A DNA stretch of 64,000 bases from PALSA-610 sp038213435 (lineage in GTDB: Bacteria; Actinomycetota; Acidimicrobiia; IMCC26256; PALSA-610). The stretch spans positions 1 through 64,000 of the forward strand of contig JBBQTI010000011.1 in assembly GCA_038213435.1 (NCBI GenBank), in the 5' to 3' direction. Of the stretch, positions 32,776 to 40,420 are shown piece after piece (position 1 is the stretch's first letter; each line of letters starts with the position of its first letter). Under the pieces are notes generated by a model. It was not told the DNA's origin, did no database searches, and was given only the letters and a program-made list of their open reading frames with translations. Position numbers and translations under genes: made by a program.

Positions 32776-34044
32776 ATGCGGGCTCTGGTCGCGATGACGT
32801 CGACGGTCACGTCGATGATGCTCGTACTGATATGCGGCGCGGCGTTGACGGTTGTCGCAACGCTGCGGCGCTGGTCGCCCTCGATCCTCTTCTCGGTCGG
32901 CGTGGCGCTCGGCCTGCGGATGCTGGTCGCACTGGTCGCGCAGGGTCACACACCTCTCGACGTGGCGTCGAACTTCCACAGCGTCGCGAGGTTCACGGCT
33001 GAGGGCAAAGATCCGCTCATTGCCGCGCTCCCGTATCAATGGAACTTCCTACCTGCGATGCCGTACGTCTGGTCGGCGCTCCTGCATTTGCACCTTCCGT
33101 GGGAGACCACCGACAAGGTCGTGGTCATCCTCGCAGAGGGGTTGAACACCGTCTTGGTCGCCACGCTCGCTTCATCGCGGCAACGGTTGCGCGCGTTCCA
33201 GTATGCAGTGAATCCGATCGCGCTCTTGGTCGCGGGTTGGCATGGTCAGATCGACCCCATCGCCGTGTCCTGCGGCTTGCTCGCGCTGGTATGCCTGCGG
33301 CGGCGTGATGTTGCAGCGGGTGCCGCCGCAGGCGCGCTCGTCGGGCTCGGGATCGCAATCAAGTCGTGGCCGGCGCTGTTCGCGGTCGCCGTATTGCGCG
33401 CGACGCGTCCCGCCCGATGGCCGGCCGTCGTCGCCGCAACGCTCGCGCTCCCGGTCGCGCTCTTCGTGACCATGCCCGTGTTCGTCAACGCCCGCCTGCA
33501 CAAGGACGCGAGCATCATCCTCGGCTACCGGGGATGGGTCGGGTCCTGGGGTTGGTCCGGCATCGTGCGTCTCATCACCGGCCGCGCGATCGTCGGCTAC
33601 ACGGGCGTGGCGCAGGTGCGCGAGCAGCGCGTCGCCGTCGTCCTGTTCGTGCTCGCGCTCCCCGTGGTTCTCTGGGTGTGGCGCCGCGCCGCGCCGGGGG
33701 TCTTCATGCTCGCTGTCCTCTTTATCTTCCTCGTCACCACCGCCGGGTTCGGGGTTCAGTACGTGTACTGGCCGTTGCCGCTCGCGATTGCGTACGGCAC
33801 GCGGCGCACCTGGCTGTACATCGGGCCCGCCGCGGTACTTGCCGCCTCTATCTACCTCGGCCATCAGACGTGGGGCCAGAACGTTGGCTTGTCGATCGTG
33901 GCGATCGTCGGCATCCTTGTCGCGCTCCCGTTCGATCAACGGATCGCGCCGAGCCAACCGATCGATCCGTCGTCGGACCGCGCCTCGGCGCAATGTCGAC
34001 AGGAAACGCGTACGCCGGCGTCCGCCGGGGCCGCGACGAGCTGA
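32776..34044 (+). CDS. Polytopic membrane glycosyltransferase-like protein (GT87/DUF2029-like)
   Basis: The 422-residue protein has about ten hydrophobic helices. A conserved loop QYAVNPIALLVAGWHGQIDP resembles the active-site region of polyprenyl-phosphate-mannose-dependent GT-C transferases (WHGQ(I/F)D). The C-terminus (after PFDQRIAP) is polar and probably cytosolic. It may add a sugar to a lipid or wall polymer from a polyprenyl donor; the substrate is unknown. An ATG six codons downstream (32794) is an alternative start. The next gene is convergent. Confidence 0.75.
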   Translation: MRALVAMTSTVTSMMLVLICGAALTVVATLRRWSPSILFSVGVALGLRMLVALVAQGHTPLDVASNFHSVARFTAEGKDPLIAALPYQWNFLPAMPYVWSALLHLHLPWETTDKVVVILAEGLNTVLVATLASSRQRLRAFQYAVNPIALLVAGWHGQIDPIAVSCGLLALVCLRRRDVAAGAAAGALVGLGIAIKSWPALFAVAVLRATRPARWPAVVAATLALPVALFVTMPVFVNARLHKDASIILGYRGWVGSWGWSGIVRLITGRAIVGYTGVAQVREQRVAVVLFVLALPVVLWVWRRAAPGVFMLAVLFIFLVTTAGFGVQYVYWPLPLAIAYGTRRTWLYIGPAAVLAASIYLGHQTWGQNVGLSIVAIVGILVALPFDQRIAPSQPIDPSSDRASAQCRQETRTPASAGAATS

Positions 34045-34061
34045 GCGCCGCCGAGGGGGAG

Positions 34062-34784
34062 TCAGGCGACGTACGCGCACGCGCGAATCGCGGCCTCGGC
34101 CGCGGTGCGCGTCGCAAGCTCGGCATTCTCCGCCATCTGCGCGAGGAGCGGCAGGCGTTCGGGGTGCTCGGCGACATACTTCTCGATCGCCGCGGGGTTC
34201 GGCGTGCCGTCCTGGTTGCTGAGGTGGAACACCTCCTCGTCGACCGTGCCGTCGTTCGCCCGGTCGGAGATCACGCGGAACACCGACCACGGGATCCCGC
34301 GCGCCTCGCAGCACTCCGCGATGGCCGCGGTCTCCATGTCGAGCGACACGACGCCGCGTGCACGAAGCCGCGCGAGGTCGTCCGGGTCGGTGGTGAGCCC
34401 GTTGGTGGTCCACATGGTTCCGTGCGGTTGTCCATCGCCCAGTTGCGCCGGGCGGTGGTCGCTCCCGGTCTCGCTGTTCACCACGACCTCGGGCACGACG
34501 AGCGTGCCGATCGGTGTCTCGCTCTCGAGCGCACCGGTGATACCGACGACAAGCACCCAGCGCGGTGTGACCGCGTCGAGGAGGCGCGTGGTTCCTTCGG
34601 TTGCGAGCTTCGTCCCCATCCCGGTGACGACGGCGACGACCGCGCGGCCGTCGAGTGTTCCGGCGTGCATCTTCGTGCCGCTCACCTCCGACTCCGTGAG
34701 CGAGAGCATGCGCACGAGCGGCGAAAGCTCGATCGGCATCGCGCAGACGAACGCGATCGTGTCGCTGCCGAACTGAGCGTTCAT
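34062..34784 (-). CDS. MTA/SAH nucleosidase-family (PNP/UDP phosphorylase superfamily) protein
   Basis: The 240-residue protein has the superfamily motifs FVCAMPIELSPLVRML, GITGALES and the nucleoside-binding SLDMETAAIAECCEARG with the conserved Met-Glu. It should cleave the glycosidic bond of a purine nucleoside such as 5'-methylthioadenosine or S-adenosylhomocysteine, or phosphorolyse a related one. The ATG at 34784 starts the first beta strand region; the frame extends to 34820 without support. It is convergent with the membrane protein gene and is followed, on the same strand upstream, by the racemase operon. Confidence 0.85.
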   Translation of the reverse strand: MNAQFGSDTIAFVCAMPIELSPLVRMLSLTESEVSGTKMHAGTLDGRAVVAVVTGMGTKLATEGTTRLLDAVTPRWVLVVGITGALESETPIGTLVVPEVVVNSETGSDHRPAQLGDGQPHGTMWTTNGLTTDPDDLARLRARGVVSLDMETAAIAECCEARGIPWSVFRVISDRANDGTVDEEVFHLSNQDGTPNPAAIEKYVAEHPERLPLLAQMAENAELATRTAAEAAIRACAYVA

Positions 34785-34842
34785 GCGTCCAGCTTGCCGG
34801 ATCTCCCAAGGTCCGGCCAACAGGGCCCGAGCGGGAGCGCCA

Positions 34843-36003
34843 CTACGCGATCGCGCCGTCGGCTTTCAGCTCTGCGATCTCGCGATCTTCGAATCCCCAC
34901 TCGGCGAGCGCCGTGTCCGTGTGCGCGCCGGGCTTGACCGGTGGGCCCTGCACGGCAGTCCTGCTGCGGCTGAATCGCGGCGCGGGCGCGGGATGGGGAG
35001 CGCCTTCGACGTCGACGAACATCTCACGCGCCACGTTGTGGGGATGCGTACGCGCCTCCGACATGGGCAGCACGGGCGCGAAGCACACCTCGGTCCCGGC
35101 GAAGAAGGCCACCCATTCGTCGCGCGTCCTGGTGCGGAACAGGCCTCCGAGCCGGTGCTTCTGCGCCGGCCACTGGGTCATGTCCATCTGCTGCTCCGGT
35201 TCGACGTCGTCGAAGCCGAGCGGACCGATCACGCGCAGCAGGTTGGCATAGAACTTCGGCTCGTACGCGGCGACCGAGATGTAGCCGCCGTCGGCGGTCT
35301 CGTACACGTTGTAGAAGTGCGCGCCGCCGTCGAGGAGGTTGGTGCCGCGCGGGCCCCAGACACCCATCGCGTCGAGGCCCCAGAAGATGCTCATGAGCTG
35401 CGCGCTGCCGTCGATCATCGCCGCGTCGACGACTTGCCCATCGCCGGATCTTCCGCGCTCGACCAGCGCGGCGAGGATGCCCATGACGACGAGCGAACCG
35501 CCGCCGCCGAAATCGGCGAGCAGGTTGATGGGCGGCACCGGCGCGCTACCAGCCGGACCGAGGTGCCACAGCACTCCCGCGACGGAGAGGTAATTGACGT
35601 CGTGGCCCACATCGCCCGACAGCGGACCGGTCTGGCCCCAACCCGTCATGCGGGCGTACACGAGACGCGTGTTTCTCGTGCGGCACTGTTCGGGACCGAC
35701 GCCGAGCCGCTCGGCGACACCGGGCCGGAAGCCTTCGAGCAGTACGTCGGCGTGCTCGCACAACCGCAGCACGACATCGGCGCCGCCCGGGTGTTTGAGA
35801 TCGACTCCCACGCTGCGGCGGCCGCGGTCGATCACCGAATACGGCGACGCGTTCCCTCCGGCGACCGAGCGTCCGGTCGCGACGTCGGTCGCCCGATCGA
35901 CGCGCAACACCTCGGCACCCAGGTCGGACAACAGCATGCCGGCGAACTGCACCGGGCCGATGTTCGGCAGCTCGATAACCTTGATGCTGTCGAGCGGCCC
36001 CAT
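34843..36003 (-). CDS. Alpha-methylacyl-CoA racemase-like CoA-transferase family III protein
   Basis: The 386-residue protein has the CaiB/BaiF fold with the AMACR pattern rather than a formyl-CoA-transferase Asp. His134 in GHDVNYLSVAG, Asp164 in LLADFGGGG and Glu248 in SVAAYEPKF correspond in spacing to His126, Asp156 and Glu241 of mycobacterial MCR, as I recall them. It should interconvert R and S 2-methylacyl-CoAs so that branched side chains can be beta-oxidised. Its ATG overlaps the stop of the upstream amidohydrolase-like gene by one base, making it the fourth gene of a coupled four-gene operon. Confidence 0.9.
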   Translation of the reverse strand: MGPLDSIKVIELPNIGPVQFAGMLLSDLGAEVLRVDRATDVATGRSVAGGNASPYSVIDRGRRSVGVDLKHPGGADVVLRLCEHADVLLEGFRPGVAERLGVGPEQCRTRNTRLVYARMTGWGQTGPLSGDVGHDVNYLSVAGVLWHLGPAGSAPVPPINLLADFGGGGSLVVMGILAALVERGRSGDGQVVDAAMIDGSAQLMSIFWGLDAMGVWGPRGTNLLDGGAHFYNVYETADGGYISVAAYEPKFYANLLRVIGPLGFDDVEPEQQMDMTQWPAQKHRLGGLFRTRTRDEWVAFFAGTEVCFAPVLPMSEARTHPHNVAREMFVDVEGAPHPAPAPRFSRSRTAVQGPPVKPGAHTDTALAEWGFEDREIAELKADGAIA

Positions 36004-36887
36004 CAGACCTTCAGGACGCGCGCGGCGTTCTCGTACAGGAACTTGGGCCACACGTGGTCGCGGAACGGCACGTGCGGCAGCTCGGCGAAGATCCGGTCGA
36101 TGTCGAGACCCATGGGGTAGTAGCCCGCGTAGATGATCTTGTCGGCACCGCGGGTGTTCGCGAAATCGATGATGTCGCGGTTGTAGTGCTTGGGCGCGAA
36201 CGCCGAGGTGGAGTAGTGGAGGTTCGGCCACTTGAGCAGAAGCTTCACCATCAGCTGCGTCCAGGGTTCGCCGCCATGACGCGTGACGATCTTGAGCTCG
36301 GGGAAGAACCAGCACACTTCGTCGAGGAGCGCGACGTCCTGCGGCGCAAAGCGAATGCGCGGCCCCGGCACGCCCGCGTACACGAAGATCGGGATGTCGA
36401 GCTCGATGCACTTGGCATAGATCGGATACATCTTCTTGTCGTTGAGCGGCACCTGCGGGATGAGGCCGGTGCCCCAGCAGTTGGTGGCCCGAGCGCCGTG
36501 CACGCGGACGTCTTCGTCGAGCTTCCGTACCGCGTCCATGCCCTGGTTCGGGTCGGTGTTGGTCGACGGGATGAAGCGGCCGGGATAACGCTCCAGCGCG
36601 ATCTTCGCGTTGCCGTCGAGTGCCATGCCCGTCAGTGCCTTGGAGATGCCGTGCTGGTTCATCTTCTCCATAAGCATCTCGACCGGATCGTCGACGCGGT
36701 CGTAGTGCGGTACCCCCTTGAACATGTACTGCGCGGGAAACTCCCACTCCTGGCTGTCGGAATCGTGCGTCTGTTTGCGGATGAAGTCGTAGTGCTTCGC
36801 CTGTTCCTCGCGGGGCGCCGGGAAGCCGATCATCGTGTCGATGACGCCGACCTCCGCCCGGGCCTTCTCGAACGCCTGAAGGCTCAC
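36003..36887 (-). CDS. Amidohydrolase-fold protein, third of three tandem paralogues
   Basis: The 294-residue protein belongs to the amidohydrolase 2 (ACMSD-like) superfamily by its overall sequence: DVRVHGARATNCWGTGLIPQ, FVYAGVPGPRIRF, CWFFPELKIVTRHGGEPW and GADKIIYAGYYPMG. The metal-binding HxH after the first Asp is absent (Asp17-Thr-Met-Ile-Gly21), and the position of the usual catalytic Asp in G(S/T)DYP is AGYYP. It therefore may not be a metal-dependent hydrolase. The GTG start at 36887 overlaps the preceding gene by 4 bases. It ends against the racemase gene with a one-base overlap. Confidence 0.85.
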   Translation of the reverse strand: MSLQAFEKARAEVGVIDTMIGFPAPREEQAKHYDFIRKQTHDSDSQEWEFPAQYMFKGVPHYDRVDDPVEMLMEKMNQHGISKALTGMALDGNAKIALERYPGRFIPSTNTDPNQGMDAVRKLDEDVRVHGARATNCWGTGLIPQVPLNDKKMYPIYAKCIELDIPIFVYAGVPGPRIRFAPQDVALLDEVCWFFPELKIVTRHGGEPWTQLMVKLLLKWPNLHYSTSAFAPKHYNRDIIDFANTRGADKIIYAGYYPMGLDIDRIFAELPHVPFRDHVWPKFLYENAARVLKV

Positions 36888-37783
36888 GCCTTCTTCTCCG
36901 GAAGCTTGAACACTCGTTGCGCGTTCTCGCGCAGGAACTTGGGCCACACGTGATCGCGAAACGGAACCGCGGGCATCTCGTGGAAGATGCGCTCGTATGT
37001 GAGGCCGGCCGGGAAGTAGCCGGCGAAGATCACCTTGTCGGCGCCGCGCGTGTTCCCGAAGTCGATGATGTCCTTCGGGTAGTACTTCGGCGCGAACGCC
37101 GTCGTCGAGTAGTGCAGGTTCGGCCATTTGAGGAGCAGCTTCACGGCCAGCGCGGTCCACGGCTCGCAGCCGTGGCGCGTAACGAACCTCAGCTCGGGGA
37201 AGAACCAGCAGACCTCGTCGATGAGCGCGACTTCTTGCGGCGCGAACTGCAGCCGAGGTCCGGGGACGCCCGCGGTCGAACAGAACGTCACGTCGACCTC
37301 GATGCACTTCGCGTAGATCGGGTAGAACATCTTGTCGTTGAGCGCGACCTGTGGGTAGAGGCCGGCGGGAAACGCGCCCACGGACTTCAAGTCGAACTCG
37401 TTCGCGTAGCGGTCGATCTTGCGAACCGCGTCCATGCCCTCGTTCGGGTCGATACTGATGCCGTCGAAGAAGTGGTCGGGGAGGTCGCGCACCGCGCGTT
37501 TTCCGATCTCGTCCTCGACGCCGACGACCGCTTGCGTGATGCCGTGCCGTTGGTGTTCGAGGAAGAGCATCTCGACGGGGTCGCCCATGTCGTCCGACTC
37601 CCATTCGGGCACGTTCTTGAACATGTAGCCCGCTGGGAACTCGAGCTCGCCTTCTTTGGTCGCCGAGTCGTGGCTCCCCTTGCGGATGAACTCGTAGAAC
37701 TCGAACATGTCCTCGCGCGACTTCGGAAAGCCGACCGCGGCGTCTACCACCCCGCCCGCGCGCGCGGTCTCAAAAGGAGTCAC
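36884..37783 (-). CDS. Amidohydrolase-fold protein, second of three tandem paralogues
   Basis: The 299-residue protein is a clear paralogue of its two neighbours: FPAGLYPQVALNDKMFYPIY, CSTAGVPGPRLQFAPQ, CWFFPELRFVTRHGCEPW and GADKVIFAGYFPAG are shared with small changes. The N-terminal metal motif is replaced (Asp14-Ala-Ala-Val-Gly18) and the late Asp is lost (AGYFP). One His (VTRHG) remains conserved in all three. Both ends overlap neighbouring genes by 4 bases (GTGA), so it is translationally coupled on both sides. The reaction is unknown. Confidence 0.85.
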   Translation of the reverse strand: MTPFETARAGGVVDAAVGFPKSREDMFEFYEFIRKGSHDSATKEGELEFPAGYMFKNVPEWESDDMGDPVEMLFLEHQRHGITQAVVGVEDEIGKRAVRDLPDHFFDGISIDPNEGMDAVRKIDRYANEFDLKSVGAFPAGLYPQVALNDKMFYPIYAKCIEVDVTFCSTAGVPGPRLQFAPQEVALIDEVCWFFPELRFVTRHGCEPWTALAVKLLLKWPNLHYSTTAFAPKYYPKDIIDFGNTRGADKVIFAGYFPAGLTYERIFHEMPAVPFRDHVWPKFLRENAQRVFKLPEKKA

Positions 37784-38658
37784 GACAGCTTGAAGACGCG
37801 GTCGGCGTTCTCGCGCAGGAACTTGGGCCAGACGTGGTCGCGGAACGGCACTTCGGGGAGCTCCTTGAAGATTCGGTCGAGCGACAGACCCATCGGGTAG
37901 TAGCCCGCGTACATCACCTTGTCGGCGCCGCGCGTGTTCGCGAACTGAACGACCGCCTCGGGGTAGTACCGTGGCGCGAAGGCGGAGGTGGAGTAGTAGA
38001 GGTTCGGCCACTTCAACAACAGCTTCACCGCGAGGTCGGCCCACGGCTCACAGCCGTGACGGGTCACGAACTTCAGCTCGGGGAAGTACCAGCACACCTC
38101 GTCGATGAGGCCGACGTACTGCGGAGCGAACGGCACGCGTGGTCCGGGGACACCTGCGCAGACGCAGATCGGCACGTCGAGCTCGATGCACTTTGCGTAG
38201 ATCGGATAGAACTTCGCGTCGTTGATCGGAACCTGCGGGTTGAGGCCGGCGGGGAACGCGGTTGCCGCCTTGACGCCGAGCTCCTCGACCGCGCGCTGCA
38301 GATCGCGCACCGCGTCCATGCCGCGGTTCGGGTCGACCTCCAGACTCCCGAAGAACCGATCGGGATACTCGCGCACGGCCCGCAGGGAGTCGGCGCTGCG
38401 GTCCTCGTTGAACGAGACACCGAGCATGCCCTTCTCGATGCCGAAGCGGTCCATCTGCTCGAGCAGGAACCGCACCGGATCGTCGCCCGCTTGCGGGTGG
38501 GGCACGTCCTTGAACATGTATTGAGCGGGAAACTCGAATTCGTCGAGCGACTCGCGGTCGCGCAGATTGGCTCGCAGGAATTGGTAGGTGCGCGCGCCGG
38601 CGCGAAAGGGCGGAGCGATCATCAGATCGGTCACGCCGATATCCGTCGGCATGGTCAT
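37780..38658 (-). CDS. Amidohydrolase-fold protein, first of three tandem paralogues
   Basis: The 292-residue protein opens the four-gene operon and has a strong AAGGAGG site 6 to 7 bases before the ATG. It shares FPAGLNPQVPINDAKFYPIY, CAGVPGPRVPFAPQ, CWYFPELKFVTRHGCEPW and GADKVMYAGYYPMG with the next two genes. As in them, the HxH metal site is missing (Asp11-Leu-Met-Ile-Ala15). The three proteins may form a hetero-oligomer or act on successive intermediates. The gene is divergent from the Ltp2-like thiolase gene, with 112 bases between them. Confidence 0.86.
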   Translation of the reverse strand: MTMPTDIGVTDLMIAPPFRAGARTYQFLRANLRDRESLDEFEFPAQYMFKDVPHPQAGDDPVRFLLEQMDRFGIEKGMLGVSFNEDRSADSLRAVREYPDRFFGSLEVDPNRGMDAVRDLQRAVEELGVKAATAFPAGLNPQVPINDAKFYPIYAKCIELDVPICVCAGVPGPRVPFAPQYVGLIDEVCWYFPELKFVTRHGCEPWADLAVKLLLKWPNLYYSTSAFAPRYYPEAVVQFANTRGADKVMYAGYYPMGLSLDRIFKELPEVPFRDHVWPKFLRENADRVFKLS

Positions 38659-38732
38659 GCGCGCCTCCTTCGAACGGGAGACGAAGGTAGCCCGCTGCCC
38701 CTCGATGGGTCAGATCGGTACGCTCACGTTCC

Positions 38733-38772
38733 GTGCCGGCACTGTCGGGCGGCTGATACGTTCCGCGAACGT
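38733..38772. promoter_or_regulatory. Two palindromes in the divergent amidohydrolase/thiolase control region
   Basis: GTGCCGGCAC (38733-38742) is a perfect 10-base palindrome. ACGTTC-cgc-GAACGT (38758-38772) is a perfect 6-base inverted repeat with a 3-base spacer whose right end overlaps the thiolase GTG start. Both are placed where a dimeric repressor could govern one or both operons. They differ from the KstR-type site at 23171. Function is inference. Confidence 0.45.
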
Positions 38773-39973
38773 GTCCGACATTGCCGACTGGGGCCACGCG
38801 ACCGAGCTCGACACGGTTCGCGCGCAGGTGGCCATCGCGGGCATCGGCGAGACCGCGTACACGAAGGCGTCCGGGCGCACGGCCCGGGACATCGGCGCCG
38901 AGGCCGCGGAGCGGGCGATCGCCGACGCGGGGCTGAGTCCCGCCGACATCGACGGGCTCACCTGGTCGGGCGCGTTCGCCGACTTCGACGTGGACGCGTT
39001 CCACGAGTATTTCGGCACGTCGCACGCGCTGTGGAGCTCGCCGTGGGGCGGGGGCATGGCGTGGGCCGCGACCGCGCCCTACCTCGCGGCGCAGGCAATA
39101 CGGACGGGCCGGGCCCATCACGTGCTGAACGTCTTCCCGGTGGCGTGGGCGACGCAACGCGCGGCGATGACCGGCGGACCGGGCGAGGTGCATGCGGCCC
39201 AGTCGTTGAAGCAGAACCTCGAAGTGCCGTTCGGCTGGTTCCCGCAACCGGTGTACTTCGCTTCGATCATGCGCCGGCACATGATCGAGTTCGGGACGCT
39301 TCCTTCGCAGTTCGGCGCGATCGCGGTTGCCTGCCGGCGCCATGCCAACCTGCATCCCGGCGCGGTGATGCACGACCGGCCTATGACGATCGACGACTAT
39401 CTCGCTGCTCCCTACCTTGCCGACCCGCTGCGACTTCTCGATTCGTGCCTGATCTCCGACGGCGGCGCGGCCTATGTCACGACGAGTCTGGAACGGGCGC
39501 GCGATCTGCCCCACGCACCCGCGGTCGTCGCGGGGGTAGGGGAGGGCTACTCGGCGAGCGGCACGCATTGGGCGCAGCAGCGGGCGTTCACCAGCACGCC
39601 CCAGGTGTTCTCCGCGCCGCGCGCGTTCGCGATGGCCGGGCTCTCACCCGTCGAAGTCGACGTGCTCACCGTGTACGACCCGTTCACCGTGGTCAGCCTG
39701 ATGCAGATAGAGGACATGGGGTTTTGCGCGAAGGGTGACGCAGGTCGCTTCGTCGAGGGCGATACGTTGTTCCACGACTCGGGGAAGCTGCCGTTCAACA
39801 CGCACGGCGGCCTCCTGTCGCACGCGTACGTCCTGGGCATCGCGCACGTCGTCGAATGCGTGAAACAGCTCCGTGGTGACGCGGCCGCGCAGGTGCCCGG
39901 CTGCGAGGTGGCCGTCTACGGCGGCTATACGGGACACATGGCCAGCACGCTCGTGCTCACGAAGGATCGGTGA
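38771..39973 (+). CDS. Thiolase-fold protein, Ltp2-like retro-aldolase candidate
   Basis: The 400-residue protein has the SCP2-thiolase-like fold (VAIAGIGETAYTKASGRT, then RDIGAEAAERAIADAGLSP). It lacks the nucleophilic Cys motif of true thiolases. Its C-terminal half matches Ltp2: LRLLDSCLISDGGAA, GFCAKGDAG and LPFNTHGGLLSHAY. Ltp2 with a DUF35 partner releases propionyl-CoA from the 17-hydroxy side-chain intermediate of steroids by retro-aldol cleavage; a DUF35 gene follows 9 bases later here. I use the GTG at 38771; an in-frame ATG at 38707 is an alternative, and a leaderless start is possible. Steroid specificity is inference. Confidence 0.85.
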   Translation: MSDIADWGHATELDTVRAQVAIAGIGETAYTKASGRTARDIGAEAAERAIADAGLSPADIDGLTWSGAFADFDVDAFHEYFGTSHALWSSPWGGGMAWAATAPYLAAQAIRTGRAHHVLNVFPVAWATQRAAMTGGPGEVHAAQSLKQNLEVPFGWFPQPVYFASIMRRHMIEFGTLPSQFGAIAVACRRHANLHPGAVMHDRPMTIDDYLAAPYLADPLRLLDSCLISDGGAAYVTTSLERARDLPHAPAVVAGVGEGYSASGTHWAQQRAFTSTPQVFSAPRAFAMAGLSPVEVDVLTVYDPFTVVSLMQIEDMGFCAKGDAGRFVEGDTLFHDSGKLPFNTHGGLLSHAYVLGIAHVVECVKQLRGDAAAQVPGCEVAVYGGYTGHMASTLVLTKDR

Positions 39974-39982
39974 TCGACGGCC

Positions 39983-40420
39983 GTGGCGATCACGCGCGAC
40001 GACTTCCCGCTCCCCGATGTCGACGATCCACTGACTGCGCCGTTCTTCGCCGGCGCGGCGCGGGGCGAGCTGTTGATCACGCGCTGCGGTACGTGCGGTG
40101 ATTACGTGTGGTACCCGCAGGACGCGTGTCCGCGCGACGGCGGTTCCCTCGCGTGGACCGCCGTGTCGGGTCGCGGCACGCTGTTCTCGTGGGCCGTCGT
40201 CCGTCGTGCCTTCCTCCCGGCCTTCGAGGATCGTGTCCCGTTCGTGACCGCGCTGGTCGCGCTCGTCGAGGACCCGGCCGTACGGCTGTGTACCTACGTC
40301 GTCGGCACCGCTCCCGAAGAGCTCGTCGCCGATGCGCCGGTCGCAGTCTCGTTCCGGCCGCTCGAGTTCACGACGCTCCCCGGCAAGTCGGTGGTCGTCC
40401 CGATGTTCGCGCGCACGTGA
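39983..40420 (+). CDS. DUF35 OB-fold/zinc-ribbon partner of the thiolase-like protein
   Basis: The 145-residue protein starts at GTG. An N-terminal helix leads to a rubredoxin-like zinc ribbon, Cys35-x2-Cys38-x10-Cys49, and then an OB-fold (GRGTLFSWAVV, FVTALVALVED, PVAVSFRPLE). The fourth zinc ligand, usually Cys in CPxC, is Asp52 (CPRD). DUF35 proteins activate Ltp2-type and other thiolase-fold enzymes by forming a complex and binding acyl-CoA. The gene follows the thiolase gene by 9 bases and overlaps the next gene by 4 bases (GTGA). Confidence 0.9.
   Translation: MAITRDDFPLPDVDDPLTAPFFAGAARGELLITRCGTCGDYVWYPQDACPRDGGSLAWTAVSGRGTLFSWAVVRRAFLPAFEDRVPFVTALVALVEDPAVRLCTYVVGTAPEELVADAPVAVSFRPLEFTTLPGKSVVVPMFART

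Noticed and set aside
33172..34809. 545-codon open frame on the minus strand across the membrane protein gene
   Set aside because: It spans two real genes and an intergenic gap, has Arg/Asp-rich low-complexity composition and no recognisable motif.
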